This document shows, in pieces, positions 1-11,284 of a stretch of 64,000 nucleotides of DNA. The stretch's first letter is position 1. Each line of letters starts with the position of its first letter. The notes beneath the pieces are model-generated. The model had not been told where the DNA came from and did not search any database. It was given only the letters and a program-made list of their open reading frames with translations. Both the position numbers and the translations under genes were made by a program. The stretch comes from Adiantum capillus-veneris (lineage: Eukaryota > Streptophyta > Polypodiopsida > Polypodiales > Pteridaceae): assembly GCA_014529385.2 (NCBI GenBank), contig CM043957.1, positions 83,495,381 through 83,559,380 of the forward strand. The letters run 5' to 3'.

Positions 1-13
1 TCAACGCCTAAAT

Positions 14-646
14 GTGTTTGGCGATGCTTTGCTTTTGATAAGGCAAATAAATGGAACCTCGGATTGTAAGAATATTCAGGTTTTACTTGGTCAACTCTGC
101 CAAGTTAAGGACCTTCTAAAGAAGTTTGAAGCAGTGAAACTATTTCATGTCCCCAGAGCAGAAAATCGGGAGGCAGATGCTCTAGCCAAAGAGAGAATAC
201 AAGACGTTCCCGTAGGAGCAATCAAACTGAAGCTACCCCTCTTTCAAGGTAGTGATACTATGCCTGATGTCATCAGTTTTTTAGATACAGGAGAATGTCC
301 AACAGGATACACCAAAGGCCAAAGACAATGGTTGGTAAGGAAGACTCCTAGGTACCACCTTGTAAACGACCACTTGTATTGTAAGGGCAAAGATCAAATT
401 CTCAGGTGGGTGCCAACGTCCAGTGAGATCACTGAGGTAATTTCAAGTTGCCATGATGGCATCTATGGCAGTCATTTTTCTCTAGACATCACCAGTAGGA
501 AGATTCTACAAGTGGGATACTCTTCGCCTAGTTTGAACAGGGATGTACACCATTGGTGTAAAAAATTTAATGCTTGCCAAGTGGCCAGTGATCGAACCTT
601 AACCTACGAGCCACAAACTCCTATCATCTCATATGGTCCATTTTAG
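14..646 (+). pseudogene. Ty3/gypsy pol fragment: RNase H C-terminus and integrase zinc-binding domain
   Basis: The reading frame starts inside an archaeal-type RNase H fold: VFGDALLLIRQI holds one catalytic Asp and AENREADALAKE the last one. It continues into the integrase N-terminal zinc-binding domain (HDGIYGSHFSLDITSRKI, then HHWCKKFNACQ, giving H-x5-H and the two Cys). It stops at a TAG after YGPF, where the minus copy at about 17.67 kb reads YGPFEKW, so a Glu codon has become a stop. The upstream half of the protein lies outside the window. Confidence 0.85.
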
Positions 647-1565
647 AAATGGGGAATAGATACAATCGGTCCTTTACCAAGGGCCCAATCAGGTAAACTA
701 TACATCATAGTGGGTGTCGACTACCCACCACCCACATTACAACCCAAGAGGTAGCAAAGTTCATTTTTTAGCATATCTGTTGCTGTTTTGGCACTCCTCT
801 TGAGATAATATCAGATAGAGGACCAGTGTTCAGAGGTGATTTGGTGGGAGAACTAATGAAGAAGCTAGGCATCACAAGACGACATTCCACACCATACTAT
901 CCACAATGCAATGGTCTGGTAGAGAAGGTAAACGGAATGATTTGCAAAATCATCACAAAGAAGGTGAATAATCACACAGGGTACTGGGATAAACATGTCA
1001 TGGCAGCTCTTTGGGCTACAGAACAACGTTCCAAACATCACTAGGTTTCACCCCTTTCCATCTAGTTTATGGGAAGGAGGCAATTCTATCCATTGAGGTA
1101 CAAATAGCCAGCTTATGAGTTTTGGCTAGCCAGATACATCGTGCAATTGTAAACCATTGATACCACATCTTGGATCTGGAGAGACTCCAGCTAGATAGGG
1201 AAGAAACAATCAATCACTATGCAGCGCAGGCAGAACGACGCTGGCTCACTTTCAATCAAGGGCTTAAAGAAAAGGGACTGGAAAAAGGTATGTTAGTGCT
1301 GAGATACGACAACAGATTTGACACCAGGAAGGACAAGAAATTTCAACCCAGATGGGAAGGGCCATTCATCATCAAGAAACCCTATGACAACGGCAGCTAT
1401 AAGCTGATGGAAGCAGATGGGAGAATTCACAAGACTAGGGTCAATGGATGGAGATTGAAAAGGTGTTTCCTTAGGTTTGATCCAGAATTCATGCTACACA
1501 TTCCAGAAGAGGGAGAACCCTCTAACTCCACATCTGAAGAAGTAGAGGAAGGGCTAGAAGCATAA
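647..1565 (+). pseudogene. Ty3/gypsy integrase core and C-terminal domain, frameshifted
   Basis: Right after the stop at 646 the sequence still encodes KWGIDTIGPLPRA (first catalytic Asp). The frame is lost near 725-800. It resumes before 826 with SDRGPVFRGDLVGEL (second Asp) and QCNGLVEKVNGM (catalytic Glu), ends at 1044, and resumes at 1170-1565 with the C-terminal GPF-type module (RWEGPFIIKKPYDNGSYKL). The protein would join viral cDNA ends to target DNA. At least three frame breaks rule out function here. The intact reference is the minus-strand copy at 16720-18204. Confidence 0.82.
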
Positions 1566-1721
1566 ATGCCTCTAGCCAAAGGGAGAGGGCTAATGATGGC
1601 CGATTTTTGAAAATCAAAGAAAAAAAAAAAACAAATTTTCCTCTGCTTGAGCCTTGGCGACACTGTTGGAAGACTCGGCAGCGCCTGGTAAACCTCACGA
1701 CACCTCTACCGGCATGGCACA

Positions 1722-1912
1722 CCCCCCCCCCCCCCCCCCCCCCCCCGCCCTTCGATTGGCCGGCCTTATCACCCTCAGGCCCCCACTTGTCTATACCCCA
1801 GCCTAGCCGGCCGCCCTCGGTTTCAGATACCCCTTCTCTCTCTCCAGGTAGTTTATTCCCCCGGCGGGCATTGAATGAAATATTCCCCCCTCCCCCCCCC
1901 CCCCCCCCCCCC
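1722..1912. repeat. two C homopolymer tracts
   Basis: Runs of C at about 1722-1746 and 1885-1912, the second broken by a single T, both in strongly pyrimidine-biased DNA. Their exact lengths are not reliable in any assembly. Confidence 0.85.
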
Positions 1913-2407
1913 TCTCTCTCTCTCATTTTCCCTACATACCTCTCTCTAATATCCTCTCTCTCATCCTCACCCTCCATTTCCCCCCCTTACTGGCCACCCT
2001 CGGCCAGGCGCAAGCCTCGAGTACTCACCCCGACCCCTCTCTCGCTTTCCCTCTTGCGCTCCCTCTGTGTCGAGCTGCATGTGAACTCTCGCTCTCCCAT
2101 ATTCTTAACCACACCCCCACCACCCTCTCATTCCCCCTCCCTTGGCCCGCTTATATTATCCTCCCCCCTCTCTTCCCGACCCGCTCGCCTCACCCTCCCC
2201 TCCGCCTTATTACCCCCCCCTTGGCCAGCTATCTCCACCCTCTTTCTACCCCCCACACCATTGACTTCTTCCCCTGCTCTCATCCTTGAGACACCATGCA
2301 AGACAGAGAATAGGACACCCCCCCCCCCCCCTCACACACTCTCTTCCCCCCCATGGTGGGCACCCTCCATAGAGCCCCCTCTCTCTCCTATCCACACCAC
2401 CTCATCC

Positions 2408-2410
<3 letters not shown>

Positions 2411-2498
<88 letters not shown>
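2411..2498. repeat. (CT)n microsatellite, about 44 units
   Basis: An uninterrupted CT dinucleotide array of about 88 bp. It produces Ser-Leu repeat ORFs on the plus strand, which are not genes. Confidence 0.95.
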
Positions 2499-2501
<3 letters not shown>

Positions 2502-2720
2502 ATCCCAAAGGCGTAGCCCCCACCATGGAGCCCACTCTCCCTCCACACCACACACTCACTCACCCTCACCCTCTCACACCCTCATCCTCTCCCTCACTCA
2601 CCACCCCAATCCCCTCTCCCTCTCTCGCGCTCTGTTCGGCTCCACCCTGCATGCAATCCCTCTCTCTCTCCCTCTTGGCCTGTAGAAGGCGCAGCGCACA
2701 GCTCTTCTCTCTCTCTCTCA

Positions 2721-2721
<1 letters not shown>

Positions 2722-2756
<35 letters not shown>
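2722..2756. repeat. (CA)n microsatellite
   Basis: About 17 CA units just downstream of a short CT tract. Confidence 0.95.
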
Positions 2757-2758
<2 letters not shown>

Positions 2759-2941
2759 TGGTTAAACATCATGAAGTCAGATACTTCTTTCCCTCATAAG
2801 GTTCCTCCCTTTTTTTTTAAAACAAAAACAAAAAAAACAACACCCCCCCCTATTGACAAAATAGGGCCTTCATTGCTACATTGCAACACCGACTTGGGTA
2901 TTGGGAAAATGGCTCGTAAAAAATCCTCAAAACTATCATGA

Positions 2942-3491
2942 CAATAAGAAGGTGGCTCCTTCCACCCTCGGACCGTGCAAAGGCGCTCTCTCTCCCCTAG
3001 CAGTAATGGCTTCTGATGCGTGAGAGGACTCCCACATCAAGGGGCGGCTCTGCTCTCTTCACTTCAGACACTCAGGAAGTGTGCATACCAACCTATAAAT
3101 TCTAAAGGTGAAGGCACTCCTTTGCCCAAGTCCGAAAACAATGGAGCTTGCTGCTCACACTCCACAAGTATTATAGTTTACCTAAACTGTCTTTTGTCAT
3201 CAGAGACCGACTATTGTGTTTTGCTAAAAAATATTTTAACATGGGGCTTGATCAAGCTTAATGGGTGTTATTCCGTGACCGACTGTGGTTCTTAAGATAT
3301 TTTAGCATAATATATGGTTTCTAATTACTCAAAGGCTGTTTTTGCAGTCGTTAAACTGATTGCAGATTAGGAATTTTACTGGTTTTTTGGTTTTTTTGAG
3401 TACTCTGCCTGACGGGCTCTCTTAGAGATAGATTATAGTAGCACAACAATGGGTAAACAGTTGGTATATAACACTAAGTAACTAGTTCTTT
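2942..3491. other. non-coding stretch
   Basis: No ORF with a recognisable domain, no LTR end and no clear repeat was found here. A 91-codon frame at 3020-3295 resembles nothing I know. Confidence 0.4.
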
Positions 3492-3855
3492 TGGGCCAGG
3501 GCATGGTTTAGCATTGCCTTAAAATATTCATATGCATATAATGGGACAATATGGTGGGCATGAGTTTTTTGTTATGGATTTTTTGTGGTAAGGCACCTTG
3601 TTATGAATTATGGCATGGTTGGCTTCAATCGGGATCCTGTTGGTATACACACTCATTAATTGGTTGTTGGTATACACACTCATTAAGTGCTTGTTGGTAT
3701 ACACACTCATTAACTGGTTGTTGGTATAACTGCTTGTTGGTATACACACTCATTAACTGGTTTTTTTGAATGAATTTACTAGGCCGAGGCATGTTTTAAC
3801 ATTGCCTTAAAACTTCATATGCATAGAATGGGACATTATGGTAAGCCTTGGGACT
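3492..3855. repeat. minisatellite flanked by a ~65-bp direct duplication
   Basis: The phrase TGTTGGTATACACACTCATT recurs from 3638 to about 3763 in roughly 28-bp steps: four full copies and one shortened copy (TTGGTATAACTG). The array is bracketed by two similar ~65-bp segments, 3492-3560 and 3781-3850, both containing GCATTGCCTTAAAA and TTCATATGCATA followed by ATGGGACA. This suggests that a duplication spanning the array was followed by slippage. Short ORFs inside it on both strands are by-products. Confidence 0.75.
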
Positions 3856-5245
3856 GCTTGTGCATAAAAAACAACGGGTTTTTTGGCCTTTCATATGGCT
3901 GTACTAATGGAGACAAACACATGAGGTAATGGTGTTTTCTTAGTATGGTAACTAGGGCATGGTACACCCCCATCTGCTATGGGCTAACATGGTATGATAT
4001 AACATCATGATAATGCAAATGCGAGGTGCTCCTGACCTTGAATTGGTTTTTTCGTGTCTTCAGTAAACTGTCGGGGTATGTCGGCTGTTCATACTGTGTG
4101 TGGTTGGCACCTTTTTGGCTAGTAAAAAATAATGACTGGCTGGAATGATTTGACATACATTGGTAGATGGAATTTTTTGCTACCGACTGAGTGTTGTACT
4201 GGCTCTTTCTCGAGCAATCGTTGATTTATAGCTACTGTCTGTTGTTGGCTCTGCAAGTGGTGCGCTACTGGTTGTAAAAGTGACGTGTGTGCGCATACTG
4301 AATGATTGGGGCACTGTTCTGAACCATTACAGGGTGTTAATTTACATTTTTTTGACATATTGCATGACGTGCAGGATTGGAAGTTATATGTTAAAAACTA
4401 CTTGTGTTAACTTAGCGTGATAAATTGCTGGGCTTAAGTACAGCTTGGTGCTTGTAATTTCATATAAAAACAAATGGTTGGGGTGGTACTCATTGCATCT
4501 AGTACCTCTGGTTGATAAACAAGTAAGGTATCTCACTCAGTCAACGGCCGGACACTGTCGTTCTTGTAAAATGGATAATGACTTGTGGATATCATTGGCA
4601 TTATAAAGATAAGTATATGGATGGTATTATTAGCTTTGGCATAGCTTCCAAGCTATGATTCAAAAAATTGGGATTCCATGTGCTAGAAAAGGTCGGGCAT
4701 GACCCATGTTTGAATAAAGGGATACCAATGATACCATGCGATTACTAAGTCTGAAGGTAAGTATATGGTTGTTATTTTTGGGCATAATCATAGCTACCGA
4801 GCTATGGATCTTGAAATGTTTTTGACTCTTGATGAACTTCACCACTCACATTAAAAAGTAAAATATATCACTCATTTATAAAAAAAAAGACTATTAAATA
4901 ACCTAGCTTGTCTAAAGTAATTAAATCCTATAAGATGGACATGGATAACAACTGATATGGTCCATTGATACCTGTAAAACACATCCAAGGCTAACTGAAT
5001 TGTTGTCTTGTTTGGATGGTTGCAGGTAAGGACTCTATCTTATCTTGGAGGGTTTCTTTTCTTTGGCAAGCAATATTATTGTTATGAAATATCCATTGAA
5101 AAACGGGGAAGTTTTTTTACTACCTACCACATTGAAAGAGGATCTCTTTCTTACAATCATTGTACTTAGATAATTCTGATATTGAGTTATTTTTGTACAA
5201 ATCAGTTCATTGATCCTTGTCCAGTTGTCTTTTGAATGTAAAAGT
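3856..5245. other. non-coding stretch, AT-rich
   Basis: No coding potential is seen. Two loosely similar segments (about 4590-4665 and 4755-4815) share AAGTATATGG and a short AGCTATG-containing phrase, perhaps an old duplication. Confidence 0.35.
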
Positions 5246-5758
5246 TCAATTATGTCTTATTAAGTAAGATTTAATACAGCTACACACACATCCTATACAT
5301 ACGGTCTCCCCTCTGGGGAAGCCGGGATGCTGGCCTAGGAAATTTTTGGTAGAATAGAGCTCTAAATTGGGACCCACAGTCATTAAATCCTTCATCGATA
5401 GACTGGTGGTAGGTGGCCCCTTTGTTAGACTCTCTTCTGGTCCCCTGCTCACGGCTACCATAGTCTCTGACTCAGCCGGTTTAAGGTTTGTAGGACAAAA
5501 AAAAGACACTTTTTCTAATCTTTATATCAACTGTGTTTCAAGACTGCTCACAACATAGATTGACAGATTGCATGAGTACAAATCACAACCCTAAGAATCA
5601 CGCAAAGATCCTTGACCAGATCAAGCTCTTCATTAAAGACCATGCACCAAAAGATACCATAGCTTCTAGAACTAGACCTTTCCTTGCTAGGAAAGCGAAA
5701 ACATGTATCACATACTATGACAAGAAATAATTTACCTGACCTCAATTTGTTTTTCAGA
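5246..5758 (+). other. possible 5' exons of the unknown gene downstream
   Basis: Open frames at 5367-5558 and 5533-5730 lie directly before the long frame at 5759-7033. The second (KNHAKILDQIKLFIKDHAPK) has the composition of real protein. The segment ends in TTTGTTTTTCAG at about 5747-5758, which is a good 3' splice site followed in phase by the downstream frame. No donor in the matching phase was found, so exon structure is not established. Confidence 0.3.
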
Positions 5759-7033
5759 CTCTTTCTCTTTCTCAAGGTTTGGAACTCACTTCGGAGCCCC
5801 TCTCTGTGGCCTCGTCTCTGGTCCTCAGATGTATTAGCAGTTTGGATGCGTCACAACTTATTTATGATTCTGCCCTAAATTTAGACAAGAAACTTTCAGT
5901 CTTACATATGTTATCATTTAATGATTGCGTAAAAATTCTAGCATCTTTAGACAAAGACCCTCTAGAAGGTGTTAATCTACTATCCCAATAAATTGCCCAA
6001 CTTCCCGTCCTTGCTTCACAATATCAGCAAGAACTTGCCCTGTTCGCTTCATCTGGTGCTGAGCTGACAAATTTTCTTAGAAAACTCTGTGGACTTAATC
6101 CATCATTTGTTTGCACCCTTAATACCCCCGCCATCCCTTCAACAGGTGGCATCTTTTGTCGGGATAGCTCCACTCTAGAGGCAATAAAAGAGTTTCAATC
6201 TAACCTCTACTCTCTCAATGATGTCAATCTCCTTGAGATGGTCCCTAAAATCTCAAAAGTCTTCCATGTCTTACCTTTAAGACAAATAGAAATTGAATCT
6301 CTTCGTGTAGACCATCAACTCTGGGTTCTACCAAACAAAGCCTTCTTGGCTCCTATTCTTAGTGAAACCTGGGTATACTTGGCCAACCTCCCTGCATCAA
6401 TGGTGGCGGACTGCAAACTTAAAATTCTAAAAGGAGGACATTTCTTGGACAAAGGTGAACTGATTAAATCTCCTTTTAACCTACACCTGATCGATCACTC
6501 CAAATGCCCATCGAACACTGGATTGTACATACATACTAAAGGTAGCATGGAGTTTGCTAAAAGTAATCCAGACTTCTACACAAAGTCTATCTGGAATATC
6601 TTTCGCCCCTATGTAAAATGTGCTTGCAGATTTCTAGACCCCAAGGCTTCCCGTGAATCAAGCATTATGTGGTTTGACCATGCTATATGGTTTGTCCTCA
6701 ACCATTTGGAACTTTTATTCCCAGAGAAACCAGTTGACTTTCATCTATCCCTCATCTGCTCTTGGCTAGGTGGACAAGCCAAGCAGCTTGTGATTGCGCA
6801 AATTGCCTTTAACATCTTCCAAGGACTGATGCATGATATTCTGAAAGAACTCAAAACGGAGGAACCCGGTCTTTACCTCACCACATATGCAAATTACAAA
6901 GGAGTCAAATTCATCACTAATCTGCTAAAACCATGTATTGAAGAAGATGATTCCCCTGCTTTTAAAAGAGATAACTCTTTAGCTACTCCCAACTCCTTTA
7001 CTTCCTTTTTTACACCTAGCTCCTCATCTAATT
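5759..7033 (+). pseudogene. unrecognised protein gene, about 425 codons, with in-frame stops
   Basis: One frame runs from a likely splice acceptor at 5758 (TLSLSQGLELTSEP) to the TGA at 7033. It is broken by a TAA at about 5989 in the context LLSQ*IAQLPVLASQYQQEL. Codon content looks like real protein throughout, including IWFVLNHLELLFPEKP and LICSWLGGQAKQLVI, with a Ser/Thr/Pro-rich tail. After the TGA at 7033 the frame stays open for 35 more codons with a basic stretch (GKSRSITRGRGI), so that stop may also be a mutation. I do not recognise a family. It could be a decayed host gene, a gene captured by a transposon, or part of an unfamiliar element. Confidence 0.45.
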
Positions 7034-8514
7034 GAGGAAAATCTCGTAGCATTACTAGAGGGAGAGGCATCTTGATGAGACAGAGGAGAGAAGGCGTAAA
7101 GCTTGCAGGCCTCTTTGTTAAAGGCGGATGGTTCCAATAGCTGCCAACAGAGTTGGGATGCCTACTTTTCCCCCGCAATTTATGGAACCAAGACAGCCAA
7201 GGTGTGCCGCATATCGTGGAACGTTTGAGTCGTGGGGTAGGGCAAGAAAGTGTTACAGGAAAACTTGCAGAAGCTACATAGGCAAAGGGAGGGAGAGCAT
7301 GTCTCCGCCTCTAAGAAGGAAATTAGGCATTGTAGGGAGGATAGGTATGCAAAGTAAGGGAGGATACAACCTTGAACCCGTTCTCTTCTGTTTGTGAGCA
7401 TGACGAGGACGGTAAGAGCACTGTGCAGATGAATGCGAGATCTGGATGCATTGAGAGGATATGAACACCATGCAAGTGAGCATGTTGGGACTTCAAAAAT
7501 GCAAGAGGAGAGAATATGAATAGATTCCTAATAATGAAATGGGATTTTTTTTTTTTGGAAGGGGGACTGTGGGACTGAAGGAAGGGCAAATGAGAGACGT
7601 GCCATAGGGCAACACACAAAATATTTATTTTTTTTAGTGCATCACCGGAGAAACAATCACATCATTAAGAGAAAGTTGGACTCAATTTTGGGCCCTATAA
7701 GAAACACCAATTGAGCATAGAGAGAGTTAATCCTAGAAAATACAAAAGTAGTTTTTTGAAATTCTATTTCTCATAGTACATACGTAAAAGCTTTGTCAAT
7801 CACTTAAATGCATGCTCGTACGAAATGATTTTCGAGAGCCCAACTTAAAAATCCATTTCTGTGGATCTTAATGAGTTGTGTGATGTGCGATGAGAGAAAA
7901 CACATCAGAGATGTTTTTAAAATACAAAAACAATACCATGGATTCATCCACAACCTCCAAAAACCTTATGATAGCACTTTAAAACACTGAAATCTGATGT
8001 CTCTAGCTCAAGGTATAGCCCAAAGTGTGCAGTGGATTGATTTATACAAAAGGGTAAAGCTTATATTAGTAAAGCTTTGTACAATGGTTAAGGCTAAGCT
8101 TACTATGAGTAATGCAAAGAGGTATCACAAGCTAAGGAGATGCATTCACTAAGACTCAAGGAGATCGACATGAAGACTCAAAACCCGAGATTGATTTACA
8201 ATGAGACATGGCCTCATTTATATAGGAAAGGCTTGGCTTGAGGCTCAAGGTAACACCGTAGTGGGTAACGTAGTGGATGTCACTTTATATCAGTGGGCAT
8301 CACTTTATGCTAGTGGGTGTAGTTGTCCAAAGTGGTTTATTGCTTTACAAAGTGGACAGATCCAAAGGTAGAGAGAGGTGGAGAATCTTATCTCACACGT
8401 TTTATTCTAGACATTGAGTGCTAGCCCAACTGTGTGGATTATAACATAAGTGCTTATGTCATCGGTAAGATTCCTCTCGCTTAAGTAAGTGATGATGTCA
8501 TCCACCCCGCCAAC
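7034..8514. other. non-coding stretch
   Basis: No gene is seen. Short frames at 7128-7620 on both strands overlap each other and have no recognisable content. Around 8270-8330 a GTAGTGGGTGTC / AGTGGGCATCAC phrase is repeated loosely. A fragment related to the hairpin element at 40108 lies inside and is listed separately. Confidence 0.4.
7935..8030. repeat. diverged fragment related to the 40108-40326 hairpin element
   Basis: CCATGGATTCATCCACAACC, CCAAAAACCTTATGATA and GATGTCTCTAGCTCAAGGTATAG match, with scattered differences, the middle and right half of the hairpin element at about 40193-40280. Only one half is present. Confidence 0.55.
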
Positions 8515-8854
8515 CTATTCCAAATTGTCAATGTTGTAGAATGTGATATCTCCTACTTTTCTAATGACTTGCACAAATTGGGGAGTTGGTGGAATGGGTG
8601 GAGCCCTAGTAGAGGCATCTCCCATTGGCTCATCCTTTTCCATATGTAAAGGCACTTCAAAGTTATACACCTTTGAGTTGTCTAGTACTAAAGAAACTAA
8701 TATCTGTGAATCAATTTCAACTTCGTTGGTGTCTTCTTCTATGACAAAATTATAGTCATAAAGAGGAGATGGAAGTTGAGCTCGGATATAATCATCTTGG
8801 AGGCCATTGTAAATTGTTTCTTTATAGAAATAATCAAAGTGATTTAGGTCTCCA
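8515..8854 (-). pseudogene. coding-like fragment of unknown identity, cut by the LTR at 8855
   Basis: On the minus strand a frame runs out of the LTR and continues for about 110 codons (GDLNHFDYFYKETIYNGLQ to the stop at 8515). The last 30 residues include a proline-rich stretch (TRAPPIPPTPQF). The first ~27 codons of the longer frame lie in the LTR, so the LTR probably inserted into, or replaced the start of, this sequence. It may be a piece of another retroelement polyprotein. No catalytic motif is visible. Confidence 0.35.
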
Positions 8855-9458
8855 TGTGCGCGTATGTCACACGTGTCAATGCAAGGAACTTGCCGATACA
8901 CCGTGTGCGAGCCACAAATGGCTCCAAGCACACAACAAGCCTAAACTAGTAAGCTCAAAGAAGGCGATGGTGTGTCACTCACCGCTCTACGCTTGCTTCG
9001 TGGAGGATTCCTCGCCGCGAAGAAGAAGGAGATGCCGCTACGCCGCGCTCAACCGCTTTACTGCCGTCATGCCTTCGTAATGCTCGATCGCCCACACACT
9101 CCCTCTCTACCTCTCTCTCACACATACAGACACACAAGGAGGTGAAGAAGAAGAAGATGGAGATGGAGATGGAGCAAGAGAACTCTTCTATTGCTTAAAT
9201 GAGAGAATGAGTGAATTTTAGGTTTAGTTGACTTTTATATGAGCTCGCCCCATTAACACTTGGGCGCCCATGCTTAGCCAACTAATCCCTTGAATGTTCC
9301 AGTTAGAGTGCACCTCTCATCAGCGATCACTCTTACCCTTTTCCTATTGGACCGACAAGCCTGGTACCTGACTCTACCAAATAAATAATACAATGTCTGT
9401 CGTAGGTTGCAACGTCCGTCGTAGGTAATAGGGTGTTCGTGAGCCGTGAGGGTTAACA
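8855..9458 (-). repeat. family K LTR (604 bp), minus orientation
   Basis: Read on the minus strand it begins TGTTAACCCTCACGG and ends ACATACGCGCACA, matching the 608-bp LTR at 40576-41183 along its full length with scattered substitutions. A polypurine tract (AGGAAGGGGGGCA, plus 9459-9471) lies just before its start, so this is a 3' LTR. A TATA-like TCATATAAAAG lies near 9235-9245 on the minus strand. No partner 5' LTR is found to the right in this orientation, so the element is incomplete. Confidence 0.85.
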
Positions 9459-10675
9459 TGCCCCCCTTCCTGATGTAGATTCCGTCCTCGAAAGCTATTG
9501 AGTTGAAGCTTGTTATGTCCATGTTGTAGAGCATCTGGATTTGAATCTGCAAGGCAAAGTCGTTGTTTCAGCAAGTGGAATTATATGGCCATAAATCATG
9601 AGGGGAATGTAAAGTACATGTGGAAATGAGTAAAAGCAAGATTTATGAAATGTTAAATTTCCATTAAGGACAAATAAATCGCACTTTTAGTAACTTAATT
9701 AATCAAGATTTTTGGGCTTATGGGTGAGTCTATCAATTAGTTAGCTATGAGTAAGGTTAAAACAACTACTCTAGTACTAGCTAAGCTAAGAAGATTATCT
9801 AAATGCAAGATTCCATAATTGTGCTTTTCAGCTTTGATTAGCCAACTAGCTCTCACAACTGCAAACAAAATCTTGAAATGTTAACTGTAAGCTCGATGGA
9901 AGTCTTTTAAATGTCATTCATGTTTTTCTTTTTCTCTTTTTTACTTTGGTTCAGAATCATTTGATGTGTGTGCTTATTTTGTATGTCCGGGGCTTTTTGC
10001 TTCTCAAAGAAAAGCACCCACACTGGGAACCTCTAGGGATCTAGTACCATAGACAATACATGTGAGTGAAGTACCAAATCAAGCCAGGATTTCTCTTCCA
10101 GCATTAGATTTTTCATTTGTGGCACTTATGTTTTTTGCTTCCATTTCCTTTGTATTCTCACTAGTGTTTTTGTTGTTTAAGTGAGCAAGCTTCTCTATGG
10201 CTTAAACATTCCTAAGGTCTCAAATACTTAGATAATTTTATCAGCTAGGCCTAGTGGTCAAGTAAATGAGTTAACCTAAAGTCACGGTCTCCTAATCTCA
10301 AGGCTCATCCATAAGATTAAACTCTAGTTCCATCAACTTAAGCAAAGACAAATTTATACATCTATAATGGCAGATAACAAACATAACTATTTCACTCAAA
10401 CAAACCATAAAAAATCATTATTAGCAATTATACATATCCACCAACATGAATCATGGAAAGTAGTACACTTGGAGGTATGGAGTTGCTCATTTTGTCGAAG
10501 CAGATGTGCTCAGCCATGTGGATGGAGATCCATATAAGTCCTACCTAACACATCCAAAAAAACAAGCACTATACCTCTAGGAGGCATGTCAGTGTGAAAA
10601 AATTAAAACTCCTAGAAAACAAACTCAAAACACAATCCAGACCCCTAGCCTACCTATTTGTCATCCCTTTTAGAA
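9459..10675 (-). other. internal region of the broken family K element, non-coding
   Basis: Apart from the polypurine tract next to the LTR there is no coding sequence and no internal duplication. AT-rich. It presumably derives from the 3' untranslated part of the element whose LTR is at 8855-9458. Confidence 0.4.
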
Positions 10676-11101
10676 TCAAGGAAAGAGGATATTATATAAA
10701 CCGGGTGGCCACCCTAAGGCTAGGCCTCTATCCTCATCATCTAGATAAACGAAATCATTTTCCGTGAGGCCATAGTCTTCCTCGGTCTCTATTATTTCTT
10801 CTTCATCATCCTCTTGCGCAAGCGTGTTAATCAAGAACCTCGCGATGCGTGGATACTCATCCTGTGCAAAAGAATAAGCATGTGCCACCGGAGAAACATT
10901 CTCTACTATTAGGTAGGGATCACTAGTTATCCATAGACGTATCGGCCATTCTAACTCCTCAAAATTTCGCTCACGTGCAAGTCTCTCTACCAAATCCCAT
11001 TCGCAAGAAAGTACAGGGTAGTAGATGTAAAACACTTGAGAAAAAGAAAAAGGGTACCTTTCATCAAAAATAGAAGCGCATTCCTCTGGTGAACTAGCCA
11101 T
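10676..11101 (-). CDS. hypothetical acidic protein, 141 aa
   Basis: An intact frame begins at an ATG (MASSPEECASIFDERYPF) and ends GLYNILFP. It is rich in acidic residues toward the C-terminus (QEDDEEEIIETEEDYG) and aromatic residues in the first third. A TATATATAAAGCC box lies about 170 bp upstream on the same strand (plus 11272-11284), inside the presumed U3 of the family E 3' LTR, so LTR-driven transcription is possible. I recognise no family. It could be an ORF carried in the LTR of family E or a gene downstream of it. Confidence 0.45.
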   Translation of the reverse strand: MASSPEECASIFDERYPFSFSQVFYIYYPVLSCEWDLVERLARERNFEELEWPIRLWITSDPYLIVENVSPVAHAYSFAQDEYPRIARFLINTLAQEDDEEEIIETEEDYGLTENDFVYLDDEDRGLALGWPPGLYNILFP

Positions 11102-11271
11102 CTCTGAGAATACAAATAGATTTGGTTAGGTCTTTAAAACATGAGTTGTTTTTGTGTGTTGCTTGATGTGACATGGTGAATTTAGACTTATGTGTAGGAT
11201 CTGATAGGGTGCTCTCTCGTTACTAGTCACTCTTGCTCTTTTAATTTTTTATCTTGTTTTTGTGAGTATAA

Positions 11272-11284
11272 GGCTTTATATATA
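11272..11284 (-). promoter_or_regulatory. TATA box in the presumed family E LTR
   Basis: The minus strand reads TATATATAAAGCC, about 80 bp after the presumed LTR start at 11363 and about 170 bp before the ATG of the 141-aa ORF. The position fits a U3 promoter. Confidence 0.45.

Larger units (their letters stand above)
1..1593 (+). mobile_element. 3' end of a Ty3/gypsy retrotransposon, family T (Tat-like)
   Basis: The last part of a pol gene runs in from the left edge: the end of a second RNase H domain, then integrase, then a polypurine tract at about 1577-1593 ending GGGCTAA just before a TGATGG LTR start. The same 'GCCTCTAGCC, purine tract, GGGCTAA, TGA' junction occurs at 16692-16715 (minus) and about 32021-32046, so these belong to one family. 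The first ~250 bases are close to identical to 63675-63930, so another copy of the family leaves the right edge. Frameshifts and stops make this copy dead. Confidence 0.85.
1594..2941 (+). repeat. probable 3' LTR start of family T, degenerate and simple-sequence rich
   Basis: TGATGGCC follows the polypurine tract directly, as in the minus family T copy (TGATGGGGGC at 16691). The family's characteristic LTR end, with CGCCATTCGGTCCCCGG and TTTGCTCCC, is not found downstream, so the right border is not known and the coordinates given are only the low-complexity stretch. The region is pyrimidine-rich on the plus strand and filled with C tracts and CT and CA repeats. Long open frames across it are caused by the repeats. 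Confidence 0.4.

Noticed and set aside
1607-2941. 444-codon open frame rich in Pro, Ser and Leu
   Set aside because: It is produced by C tracts and the CT/CA microsatellites and has no domain or start context.
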